Origin: Larix sibirica
Taxonomy: Eukaryota > Streptophyta > Pinopsida > Pinales > Pinaceae
Length of the DNA: 20,046 bases
NCBI GenBank assembly: GCA_004151065.3
Contig: NWUY0300032902.1
Location: 12,114-32,159 of the forward strand
Reading direction: 5' to 3'
The stretch's first letter is position 1. Every line of letters starts with the position of its first letter. The notes beneath the pieces were generated by a model that saw only the letters and a program-made list of their open reading frames with translations, searched no databases and was not told the origin of the DNA. The position numbers were made by a program, and so were the translations under genes. Of the stretch, positions 7,909 through 18,168 are shown in pieces.

Positions 7909-9032
7909 CTAACATGATGCAACATTTACAACTCCTAAATTCTGTCTATGAAACTTATGAAACTCATGAAACTCAAAAACATCTCTGGTTAATGAATTTA
8001 TGAATATGTCAACTAATTGGTCTTTTGACTTACAAAATTGTAAAATGATTTCACTATTATTAACTTATTCTCTAATGAAATGATACCGTGTGTGGATATA
8101 CTTTCTATTTTTGTGGAATACATGGTTCTTTGAAAGAGATATTGTTGAATTATTATCACAAAAGGTTACTGTAAGATCTTCTTGCTCGTGCAATAAGTCC
8201 GATAGAACTCTTCTCATCTAAACTACGTGACAAGCTACTGATGTTGCACCCACATATTCTGTTTCAACTAACGAAATTATTACTATGGGCTACTTCCTTA
8301 ATGTCTTGACATAGTACCAAGACTAAAATTGAATTCATAACCTAATGCGATTTTCGTATTGTCAACACCAATTGCAAAATCACTATATGTGAAACTAGTC
8401 AATTTGAAATCTGAACTAAAGAATACAAGATTCCATAATCAGTTGTACATACAATGTATCTTAAAATTCATTTACCAACCTACATAATCAGTTGTACCTA
8501 ACAATGTATCTTAAAATTCATTTACCAACCTACCAATGAGTACTTCTTAGAAATTCCATAAATCTGAAATTAAACTCACGGCAAACTTAACACCATAAGG
8601 TTTACAAAAGATCCATTATCTTCCTTGCTTAGTTTAGTACCAAATGCTACTAGTGTTGACATTGGCTTGCATTTCAACCTTCTAAATCTCTTCAACATAT
8701 CTTAATCTCTACAACATATCTTTAGCATAATATATAAATATTCCATTTTTATATTGATCAACTTCAATATCAAGAAAGTACTTCATTAATCTTAAATTTG
8801 TCATTTCAAATTCATTCTTAATGGTTGTTCCAAATTTGTTGAACATCAAATTACTTATAAAAATTATATCATCCATATATAATTATATTATGAGAATTTT
8901 ACTCTACTGATTTGGGTTTCTGTACAAGGTAAGCTCAATTATGTTTATGTTGAACCCATTTGAGTTCAAATAGCTATCAATTCTTCCATACCAAGCTCTA
9001 GGAGCTTGCTTCAGACCGTACAGAGCTTTCTT
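7909..9032 (-). pseudogene. Copia RT-RNase H remnant, cut off at the N (copy 1)
   Basis: This is the C-terminal half of a Copia polyprotein, read leftward from [15 protein letters not shown] at the break, through the YMDD catalytic box near 8870-8885, to RNase H pieces ETEYVGATSVACH, FCDNNSTISLSKNH and RYHFIRE. Several stops and frameshifts interrupt it. It reads QLVDIFINSL near 8005 where copy 2 reads QLGNIFINSL; the copy 1 version is nearer the family pattern (LADIFTKPL). It also keeps Ser where copy 2 has Leu before VETEYVG. The sequence stops at 9032 in the KKALYGL motif, with no upstream RT, because the contig ends. Confidence 0.85.
8434..8532. repeat. Tandem duplication, 2 x about 49 bp (copy 1)
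   Basis: Units 8434-8482 and 8483-8532 begin cataatcagttgtac and end tttaccaaccta, differing by a small change (catac versus cctaac). They lie between the RT and RNase H domains of the dead Copia element, so the duplication happened after or without selection on the polyprotein. It recurs at 14382-14480. Confidence 0.85.
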
Positions 9033-9033
9033 N
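9033..9033. other. Single undetermined base: contig junction
   Basis: The only N in the window sits exactly between the two 5.95-kb copies. The following base is the start of copy 2. A one-base N run is a common way to mark a join whose gap estimate was zero or negative. Confidence 0.85.
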
Positions 9034-9478
9034 AAGCATAAAAACATATATACACCAATTATAAAGGTGTCTATTATTAAGCGGGAAATTCTTTATCTAG
9101 CACATTATTGAAGTTAGAATATGAAGTAATATATTTGAAATCTAGAAAGGGCTTTAAATCCATATTATCAAAAGCATTACTCGTATATTGGTACTACACC
9201 ATAGACTTATATTAAAGAGTATACTTTATATATGTACAAGGTGAAATATAATATAATATTATTAAATAATAATTATTGTTTATTAAAAATAAGATTATTT
9301 AATAGTCTGTTTGGTGGAAAGTGTATTATGTTTCAAATATTGAAGTTAAATATTTGAGATTATATTCAAGAAAAAAATGGGGGGGCTTTAAAAAAAAGAT
9401 GAAAAGAAGAAATAATCAAAATGGAAGAGACAAATTCTACTCATGAGAAAAAAATATTTGTTAATGTTCCATAAAAAA

Positions 9479-10721
9479 ATGCCGATGGTGATGCTCAAAG
9501 TTAATGGAAAATTTTATCAAAGTCCTATTAACATCACCATTTGTCCATGTAATAAAGAATTTTTTTATTAATGTTGATATTGCTAATCAACTACTAGTTC
9601 TAGAAGCACACATAGAGAAGTCAAGAAGAAGAATGAAGAGAAAATAAAATAATTAGAATTATAGATCGGTAATTATAATCTTACATTAGAATTCACTGTT
9701 GCAGTTACAGATGGCAGTATTACTAGCATAATGATGGGTTCTAATTGGCTGGAAACATTGCATACATTCACCTTCAATGCAACAAAGAAATTCATGGCGT
9801 TATTCTATAAGAAAAAAGAAAATATCAATACTTGAATCATCAATGAGAGTCCCCACATCGCAAAATATAGACGGAGAATCACCTTATAGAAGCTATGAAT
9901 ATCTAGAAGAAGAAGTAAAAATATGACGAAACTCCTCATGGACAAGGACAACGAAATCATGCAAATCCAACAGAAATTAAGATGTTGAGAGTTAGAGGTC
10001 TACCAACGTCAACAAAAAATTAGAGAGATCTAGTAACAAAATGATGACATTAAAAACATTCACAAGTTAGAGATGACAAGGACCACTAAAATGATTTCAA
10101 ACAATAATGAAGAAATCTTCTGGTTGATACATCATAACAAAACTCTAGTCACAAAAATTAGGAATTTAAACAATAGTTGAAAGATGGAGCAATCTAATGA
10201 AGATATCGAAGCGAAACAATTAGAAAAAGATAGAAGAGAATTGCTACCTAAAATATCATTATCAAGATTTCACAGAACATATCATGAAGTTAAAAGATAA
10301 TGAGAAGTCGCAAGAAGAAATATTCAAGAATTCTAAAAATGATCAGAATTCTCTCGGAAACAAGTTATAACAAATCTAGAAGGGGGCATCAAAATATTCA
10401 AGAATAAAAGTCCAAGTTGTTGAAAAATACACATTTACAAGTCGAATCTAAACCACATCTCAAGAATATGTCAATCCAATTGAAGAAAAGCATACACAAA
10501 AGTTAAAACAAGAAGACACTACAAACATGATAAGGAAAAATAACGTTATAAAAACTCTCTATCGACATCCAAATCATAAAAGTAGATATCTTAAAATTCA
10601 TGAACAACTAATGAAAAATATTGATACCAATGCAATCAAATATCATGACATCAATTCATCATGGAAGTGCAATGTTCCAAAAAGAGTCGAATTAGGATGG
10701 ACCGATTCTTTAGTGTTTTGA
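9479..10721 (+). pseudogene. Decayed protease-like/coiled-coil ORF, second copy
   Basis: Same pieces and same breaks as 3531-4773, including the ITICPCNKEFF piece, the MMGSNWLETL segment and the 64-codon terminal piece (10527-10721). I saw no difference between the two. Confidence 0.4.
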
Positions 10722-10870
10722 AAGTTGTGTTCAACACTCAGAAATTCATATTGTCTCGTATCGTCAACTACGCTGGAACATAGAAAGATGCAACGATAGT
10801 TAAAAGCACATGGCATAAATCTTCTTCATCAATATGCCTGAGAACAAAGCATTTTTTAAGAAGAAGGAAA

Positions 10871-11141
10871 TGTTATGGACATTAAATAGCAATAAATACA
10901 ATATAAGATCAATAATAAATGATAAATAGTTATTAATTATATAAGGGACGCATCCTTTCATGGATGGTCACCATAAGTTCCTTAGATTTTCTTATATATA
11001 GTTGGCAGTTTCTCATTGTAACTGATCTCTCATAATATTCAAATATATATTATTTTATTATCCAATCATGGATTTCTTGTACATAGATTTATTGTACTAT
11101 TCCTTCGGATAATTCTTATGAACTGGATTTGGAACACAACA
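10871..11141 (+). repeat. 3' LTR of the small element, second copy
   Basis: Identical to 4923-5193 as far as read, followed by CTCCA at 11142-11146. Confidence 0.88.
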
Positions 11142-11146
11142 CTCCA

Positions 11147-13410
11147 CTTCTAATTGTGTTCATATTGTGCTTCTTCCATACAACCTCGTTGGAGCTCGTG
11201 GGTCCATGGGGGAGAAGAGTATTGATTGGGAGCAGGCAGGGTGGTGAACCGGTGGACACGACGATTGACTATATGATTGGAGTTATGACAAGAGGTGGAG
11301 CACATGACGAGGACTACAACACCCCACACTGATCAATAATGCAAGATTGAGGTTAGTCTTAATTGTTGCAAATTTCTATTTGAAACAACTTTCAATTGTT
11401 GTTTAATAAAAATGAATGAAAATATTTAATGATTGTTATGAATTTTATAAGATAACATGGATGTTTATAAGAGAAATAAAACATTTTCTTCTTATGCATC
11501 TAATTGAGTTATTTTGTAGAATTTGAAGGTCGTTACATATGGTATACAAGCTAAGTTCAAAAGCTCGGGCCTAAGGTAGGCCCACACTGCATATTTTATT
11601 GTAAATATTGTAAATAACTGTGCTCAAAGTCCATAACGTATATGTCTCGTTGTTATAAGTAATCGTGCTTTGGATTCCATACTATTATGAATATTTTGTT
11701 GTAAAAGATCATGCTTAAATTTTGAACCAGAGGCCTCTCTGCTATAAATTAAGATTATAATTACATCCTGGTAATGTTCTGGCATATCCATGCTATCCAT
11801 GCATCCATGTGTTCAAATTTGTCCATCTCTATAACCCCACATTCCATTATTGTGGGCTTACCTTGTAGACATGGGGCATGATCCCTCTAGACTTGCATGG
11901 CTTATATATAAGGTTCATGCATACTTGACCACACTATTTGTATAGTAAATCAATTATTAGCCACGGGCACATACTATTCTGCCCATGTGATTACAGTATG
12001 GTATGCAAGAACATGAAGGTATTTGTCTTTGTAAAAAGATATATATGAGTACACACACATTCATATAAATATATACATCCATACTCCATAAAAGAAACAT
12101 CAATAATCATTCTCTCATTCTCTTTTCAACAGTAGGACTTACTTAATTACAACTCAGTTACTTGATTATGTTTACCGGTCTCCATGAAAGTTTGATCCAA
12201 ACTAATACATTCAGAATAAAGAGGTTTCCCACTCCATTTAGGGCCAATCATGATTCTAATTAGTCACTCCCTACTAATTACATTGAATGTTTCCTTCCCT
12301 TTTCTATTTTTTTAAATCTATCGTTAGGAGGTGTTGCACATGCCAATGAAATTGTTCGGCAGATAAGATAAAAATAATAATATTTTTTCATGAACAGTAT
12401 GGATTCAGAGTTCACGTTGACTGTCTAGGATTCCTATCCAAGTCTACATGTATATATTTTTTTTTTTCAATGATTAGCTTTGATAAATCTATATCATGAG
12501 TGTAAAATAATATAAGTATTTATTTAGATAGCAAGTGGGTGTTTTTGATGCTTAGCACATCGATTTCCCCATCCATTGTTTTTACCAGATAACTGGCAGT
12601 AAGATCCCCCACCATAACGAAGGCACGCATATTGCAAAAAGAAGAGATATCATAGAGTGGAGATGCGACCTACATACAATTATAAAAAGGCATTGTAAAT
12701 GAGATGTTATTACATAGGAGATAATGTATCTAAATATTATCATGAGATAAATAAATGAAAATAAAGGCAAGAAAAAGAATTCACTATATCGTGGAGAGTT
12801 CTGAATCCACACTCAGACTCTTTAAAAATAGCAAAGAAATAAACGAATGTTGATGCTTCGGTCTCAATGATGATTTCAAATTGCAAGCCTCCTTCATAAC
12901 TTGGAAGAAGGCCAAACCAAGCAAGGGAAATGTCAACGTTACTTTATTCAAGTGTTGTACATTGTAAGAGAGACCTTAACGAGGCTGAGCACCACTCAGT
13001 GTGAACTGATCAACCACCTACTGAAATCGAATTTGAATATATTTATTACTACGTGGTGACTGTGGGTAAAGGAGAATTGAAAAGTATACATACATGCATC
13101 ATTGCATGTACAACCATAACAACCAGCTCTTACGTATGTAGTAGCGTCACGTGATCTTGATCATGAAGCCGAGCCCCTTTAAAAAAATAAAAATTCAATC
13201 AAAGTCAAAGGTGAATGGGATCCAAGGCAATGCGATAGCGCTAACCCCTTGAAATTTATACCTCCCTTCTATTCCTTACTTTTGGCTCACCAAACATTGC
13301 CCGGAATTCCACCATTGCAACCACAGAATCCACCACAACAACATTAGTTTGATGGGAGACACACGAAGGTAAACACGGTTATGCTACATATCATGGACAA
13401 CCCTCAAACC
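11147..13410. other. Gene-free spacer, second copy
   Basis: Repeat of 5199-7462 with no difference noticed; the description given there applies. No gene is seen. Confidence 0.6.
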
Positions 13411-13822
13411 TAAAGGGATGCAAGGTAATATGTTCAAACACAGAAAAGATAAACTATGCTGAGACAAAACATGCACAATTTCATATCTGTAAGTATTCCA
13501 TTTATATTCAAAATAGATCAAAATAACTGTTACAACATACTACAGCACAACACAACTTATCAGACCTCTATTTCAAACATAAGGTATTACACAACTCAAG
13601 ATTACTGCCAAACAAAAAAACAGAATAAAATTGCATATTCGCTCCTTCTAGAATTCGAACTGTACAACACATAATACTAGAGACTTCTGACCATACTTTT
13701 CAGTAAATGATTCATCTATCTCATTAATTACAGGTAGGGAGGTTGAGCTGATTAAGTCAATCACCACAATCAATGCTGTGACAATCAATGCTGTTGTTGA
13801 AATTATTTCATGTATTCCAACA
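13411..13822 (-). repeat. Copia 3' LTR
   Basis: About 412 bp, partner of 18169-18565 and repeat of 7463-7874. The minus-strand start TGTTGGAATACATG is preceded by the purine tract. Confidence 0.82.
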
Positions 13823-13831
13823 TTCTTCCTT
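13823..13831 (-). other. Copia polypurine tract
   Basis: AAGGAAGAA on the minus strand, immediately before the TGTTGG of the 3' LTR. Confidence 0.65.
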
Positions 13832-13856
13832 AATTTCAACCATAAACATTTTACAA

Positions 13857-15490
13857 CTAACATGATGCAACATTTACAATTCCTAAATTCTGTCTATGAA
13901 ACTTATGAAACTCATGAAACTCAAAGACATCTCTGGTTAATGAATTTATGAATATGTTACCTAATTGGTCTTTTGACTTACAAAATTGTAAAATGATTTC
14001 ACTATTATTAACTTATTCTCTAATGAAATGATACCGTGTGTGGATATACTTTCTATTTTTGTGGAATACATGGTTCTTTGAAAGAGATATTGTTGAATTA
14101 TTATCACAAAAGGTTACTGTAAGATCTTCTTGCTCGTGCAATAAGTCCGATAGAACTCTTCTCATCTAAACTACGTGACAAGCTACTGATGTTGCACCTA
14201 CATATTCTGTTTCAACTAACAAAATTATTACTATGGGCTACTTCCTTAATGTCTTGACATAGTACCAAGACTAAAATTGAATTCATAACCTAATGCGATT
14301 TTCGTATTGTCAACACCAATTGCAAAATCACTATATGTGAAACTAGTCAATTTGAAATCTGAACTAAAGAATACAAGATTCCATAATCAGTTGTACATAC
14401 AATGTATCTTAAAATTCATTTACCAACCTACATAATCAGTTGTACCTAACAATGTATCTTAAAATTCATTTACCAACCTACCAATGAGTACTTCTTAGAA
14501 ATTCCATAAATCTGAAATTAAACTCACGGCAAACTTAACACCATAAGGTTTACAAAAGATCCATTATCTTCCTTGCTTAGTTTAGTACCAAATGCTACTA
14601 GTGTTGACATTGGCTTGCATTTCAACCTTCTAAATCTCTTCAACATATCTTAATCTCTACAACATATCTTTAGCATAATATATAAATATTCCATTTTTAT
14701 ATTGATCAACTTCAATATCAAGAAAGTACTTCATTAATCTTAAATTTGTCATTTCAAATTCATTCTTAATGGTTGTTCCAAATTTGTTGAACATCAAATT
14801 ACTTATAAAAATTATATCATCCATATATAATTATATTATGAGAATTTTACTCTACTGATTTGGGTTTCTGTACAAGGTAAGCTCAATTATGTTTATGTTG
14901 AACCCATTTGAGTTCAAATAGCTATCAATTCTTCCATACCAAGCTCTAGGAGCTTGCTTCAACCCATACAAGGCCTTCTTAATCTTATAGACCTTCCCTT
15001 CATGTCCTTTTATCTCACAGCATGGTGGTTGTTTCACCTAAATTTCCTCTTGCAACAATCCATTCAGAAAAGAAAATTTTATAACCATTTGATAAACTTT
15101 CCAATCATTCTGAGTTGCAATAGCTAAGATAGATCTTACTTTATCTAGCCTTGCTACTGGTGCAAAAGTTTTGTTATAGTCTATGCCAAATTGCTGTGCA
15201 AATCCTTGAGCAACATGTCTTGCCTTGTGCTTCTCAACTTTTCCATCTACATTAAGTTTTGTTTTATAGCTCCATTTCACCCCAATGCAATATTTACCTT
15301 CAAGTAAACTCACTAACTTCCAAGTATCATTTTTATTGATTGCATCCATTTCATCATTCATAAATTTTACCCAAATTTCATCTTTTATTGCTTCTTCAAA
15401 AGTTAAGGTTGATATGCTAATAAGGAAAATTTTAACTTTAGATCTAAGTTATCATCTTGTTGTTCATAAATTTCCCTTAAGCTTCTAGTT
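13857..15490 (-). pseudogene. Copia reverse transcriptase-RNase H region
   Basis: Reads leftward from a SLREIYEQ linker at about 15480. After a frameshift comes FEEAIKDEIW, then EMDAINKNDTWKLV, GVKWSYKTKLN and KARHVAQGFAQQFGIDYNKTF, all RT landmarks of Copia elements. The first catalytic Asp is lost: the family motif QMDVKSAFLNG reads QMVIKFSFLNG. A TAG at 15038-15040 replaces the Tyr of the EEVYV motif in the same frame. Downstream are [15 protein letters not shown] and an intact YMDD box. RNase H pieces follow (ETEYVGATS, FCDNNSTISLSKN, RYHFIRE) with more stops. The C terminus FHRQNLGIV ends at a TAG at 13857-13859, next to a three-fold 9-bp repeat encoding EFH, EFH, KFH. In vivo this domain would copy the RNA and degrade the template; here it cannot. 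Confidence 0.9.
14382..14480. repeat. Tandem duplication, 2 x about 49 bp
   Basis: Same pair of units as 8434-8532, lying between the RT and RNase H domains. Confidence 0.85.
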
Positions 15491-15645
15491 TTCTTTCCTT
15501 TTCTTGAGATATTAATTCAACTAAGGTAGGATCACGTTTGTCACTTACTTGTGAACTTGGAGTATGCTACCTACCAATCTGATGGCTCCCCTTGCACCAA
15601 GTTTCTTGGTGTTCTAACTTGTGGTGAGTTGACACTTGTTGATGG

Positions 15646-16518
15646 TCATCTTTGTAAGCTTATAACATGTACATGTTCTTGAGATTGCTCACAAGATACA
15701 TTCTTCTCTTCCACATCATATTCTCCATGAAGTAGTGATGCTCCACCAACAATCGTTCCATCCCATTCTTCTTCTTTCTTAAAATATACATCTCTACTAA
15801 TAATAAGCTTCTTGGTGATGGGATTGTATAGTCTATATGCATTCACTATAGCCGATGATACATCTTTCACTTTTGTCATCCAACTTTCCCCTTAACTCTT
15901 CAGGTACATGTGAATATGCCACATTTCCAAAGATCCTCAAATGTGATACACTACAAATTTTATCACTCCATGCTACTTATGACACCCTATCCTTCACACT
16001 CTTAGTAGGACACCTATTTAGAATGTACAAGGAACATACAACAACTTCTTCCCAATAATCATTAGACAAATGCTTTTCCTTCAACATGCTTTGAACCATG
16101 TTCATAATGGTTCTATTTTTCCTTTTAGCCACACCATTATGCTATGGTGTATAGCATGCAATGAACTGTCTCTTGATTCCATGGTAGTTGCAGAATTCCA
16201 TAAAGTCATTTAACTCATACTCACCACCTCTATTTGATCTCAACACTTTAATGAACTTACCACTCTGCTTCTCAACTAAAGCTTTGAAATTCTTGAACCT
16301 CCAAATTGCAAGTGTCCAAAACTCAAACGCCAAAGCCAAGTCCATTGAGTAATCTTAACTTTATATGCATTCACTGAGTTTGGTATTTCAGTCATTATCC
16401 TAAATGGAAACATTATGTTCTTAGTCATCTTTACTCTTGCAATCAACCTCCTACTTGGTTGTTTATCTAGTATTGTACACATATTACGGTTGAAGATAAA
16501 TTTATAGTTCTTCTCCAT
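15646..16518 (-). pseudogene. Copia GAG-pre-integrase and integrase region, deleted and mutated
   Basis: The 16518-16276 segment carries NMCTILDKQPSRRLIARV and the pre-integrase motif WLWRLSFGHLQFGG (family WLWHLRFGHLNFGG). At about 16290-16300 the sequence jumps straight to FKNFKALVEKQSG. Roughly 100 codons are missing, including the HHCC zinc-binding part and the first catalytic Asp. The second Asp is changed (RSNRGGEY for RSDRGGE), and the Glu is changed (GVAKRKNR for GVAERKNR). A TAG follows ACYTP and another stop interrupts KDRVS*VAW. The C-terminal part HLRIFGNVAY, then after a frameshift AYRLYNPITKKLIISRDV (15646-15879), is clear. Integrase would insert the cDNA; this one cannot. Confidence 0.9.
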
Positions 16519-16547
16519 TAATTGTCAAATACTGATCAAGTTGCATT

Positions 16548-16784
16548 TCAGGCCTCAAACCAAGTACACATCATCAATATGTTTCCTATCTCCATTTTTA
16601 CCAAACACACATTCACCACACCTTTTCCTTTGACTGACACCTTGTTGTCATTTCCAAGTTTCACTTCAGATTGTGTAGAGTTATCCAAACTAGTGAACAA
16701 CTCCCTATTTCTGGCCATGTTATTGCTACAACCATTATCTAGGAACCAAACATGCGGCGTGGATTTTACTGTGCAACATTGCAT
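16548..16784 (-). pseudogene. Copia aspartic protease region
   Basis: VWFLDNGCSNNMARNRELF matches the Copia protease start, normally WxxDSGCSNHM; the active-site Ser-Gly is Asn-Gly here. SEVKLGNDNKVSVKGKGVV follows, as in the family. The frame is open for 78 codons, then is lost by a frameshift in the CTWFEA region before the pre-integrase part. It is separated from gag by a further frameshift and stop near 16785. The enzyme would cleave the polyprotein. Confidence 0.87.
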
Positions 16785-16867
16785 GTGATTAACACAGATT
16801 CATTTTTCTGCTCTGGTTCCTCAACTATATTTGCATACTTCTTGCTAGTATTTATGTGCTTCTTTTT

Positions 16868-17766
16868 GCAATCACAAGCATAATGCCCAATTTTTTTACA
16901 ATAAAAACACTAAACTTTTGATTTATCTATTTTGTGAATTTGGAGTTGATTAGTATTACTTCTAAAGGCTTTAAAATTTCCCGAATTTGTGATTTGGATA
17001 GACTTACGAGTCTTGTCAATATTTGACCTTTCATCTTTGTGGTTTTGAAATCTTCCCTTGCCTCTATTGACAAACCTTCATCTTCCTCTTCCAATAGATA
17101 ATTGTCATCTAAAGGAATTTTCTAATAATGATGTAGAATTTCTATTCAATCTATATTCATGGGATAACAATGATCCCATCAGCTCATCAATTGTGAGTTG
17201 TGCTTTAAATATTTAGACTTGTATATAGTAGCAACTATTGCTTCAAACTTGCTTGGCAAACTTCTTAACACTTTCTCAACAACCTTATGGTCTGACAACT
17301 CTTCAACATGTGTCCTTATTTGGTTAACTAATGTCATAAATCGATTTTGAAATTCATCTATAGATTCAGTTTCACACATTTGTAGGGTTTCAAAATTGCT
17401 CCCAAGTTTTGGTAGCTTAGATACCTTGTCTTTACTTGAACCCTTATAAATTGTTTCTAGGATGACCCACACTGCCTTAGACCTATTTGTAGCAGCAATT
17501 TTGGGAAAAAATGAATCATCCATGTCTTACTGAATGGATGACAATGACTTAACATCCTTCTTTCTTTTATTTTTAAGCAAGTCTTTTTGGGCTTGAGACA
17601 AATCCTGGAAAGATGTCGCATCAGAAGGCTCTACAAACCCATTTTGGATTAAATCCCACAAATCATGTGAACAAAGCAAGGTTTTTGTTTTAATAGCCCA
17701 TAAATCATAATGTTTACCAATTAAAAATGGGATTTGTGACTGTGAGAGACTGCTACTCGTAGCCAT
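16868..17766 (-). pseudogene. Copia gag with CCHC zinc knuckle
   Basis: The likely start is the ATG at 17766 (MATSSSLSQSQIPFL), the usual beginning of this gag family, rather than the in-frame ATG at 17814. PFLIGKHYDLWAIKTKTLL and DLWDLIQNGFVEP are hallmark gag motifs (DUF4219/UBN2 type). A TAA at 17527-17529 replaces the second Gln of the usual FIQQ motif, followed in frame by DSFFPKIAATNRSKAVW, QMCETESIDEFQNRFMTLVN and VLRSLPSKFEAIVATI. A frameshift near 17200 moves to the frame with LTIDELMGSLLSHE. CFYCKKIGHYACDC (C-x2-C-x4-H-x4-C) at 16868-16909 is the nucleocapsid zinc knuckle, directly preceded by a TAG where Gln is expected. The product would have packaged element RNA. Confidence 0.9.
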
Positions 17767-18153
17767 TCCAACAAATTTCTCTGTTGCACTAAAATTGTCC
17801 TTCAAGCCCTTCAAATTCGGTCAATTGAATTTGAAACAAATCCCAATTCATGTTCTCCACAACTCTACCCTATTGACTTCTTTATCTTTAAAATGAATTT
17901 GTTTTATCTCTTTATACGAGCTCCCTTACTTTCAAATTCACAATATTTTTAACCTGAAATTTGACCCTATTCGATTGACACAAGCCCAGAACCAGATTTC
18001 AATCCTCAAAATTCAACTAACCATCAATACCACGCATGATGGACTCTTCTCTGAACTAGTGCAACTATGACTAGATGCTCCAAACAGATCTTATGGCTAC
18101 AACCTTAATTCCAACTTACAAGCGGCTCCAAATTTCCAACAGTTAGTTGTCCT
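17767..18153 (-). other. Copia 5' leader
   Basis: Untranslated leader between PBS and gag start, with no clear frame. An in-frame upstream ATG at 17814 would add 16 residues to gag (MKGLKDNFSATEKFVG) but is probably not the normal start. Confidence 0.5.
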
Positions 18154-18165
18154 TCTCTTATACCA
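18154..18165 (-). other. Copia primer-binding site
   Basis: On the minus strand TGGTATAAGAGA starts three bases after the LTR end and resembles the initiator tRNA-Met PBS TGGTATCAGAGC, with two differences. Confidence 0.65.
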
Positions 18166-18168
18166 CAA

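Larger units (their letters stand above)
3086..9032. repeat. 5.95-kb direct repeat, copy 1 (probably a false duplication)
   Basis: This segment is repeated at 9034-14980 with a constant offset of 5948 bp. I saw no difference from 3086 to 7931, six substitutions between 7932 and 8273, none from 8274 to 9013, and six in 9014-9027. It ends exactly at the undetermined base. It spans the interior and 3' LTR of the small element, the spacer, and the 3' end of the Copia element. Confidence 0.95.
9034..11141 (+). mobile_element. Small LTR element, 5'-truncated second copy
   Basis: This carries the same interior and 3' LTR as 3086-5193. The PPT is at 10858-10870, the 3' LTR at 10871-11141 with TATATATA at 10993-11000, and the right TSD CTCCA at 11142-11146. 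The 5' LTR, PBS and left TSD are absent. If the duplication is false, this is the same element seen twice. Confidence 0.85.
9034..14980. repeat. 5.95-kb direct repeat, copy 2
   Basis: Copy of 3086-9032 shifted by 5948 bp. It starts inside the interior of the small LTR element, without that element's 5' LTR, PBS or left TSD, and runs unbroken into the rest of the Copia element. The abrupt start at the N, not at any element boundary, argues for contig overlap and against a biological duplication. Confidence 0.95.

Noticed and set aside
7508-7915. Open frames on both strands within and beside the Copia 3' LTR
   Set aside because: They lie in LTR and PPT sequence and are not kept in the 5' LTR copy.
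3086-14980. True recent segmental duplication or transduction by an element
   Set aside because: Not excluded, but copy 2 starts at the N and not at an element end, and no TSD or junction sequence supports a biological event.
15855-16788. Plus-strand open frames opposite the Copia protease and integrase
   Set aside because: They are shadows of the minus-strand polyprotein, which has clear family motifs.
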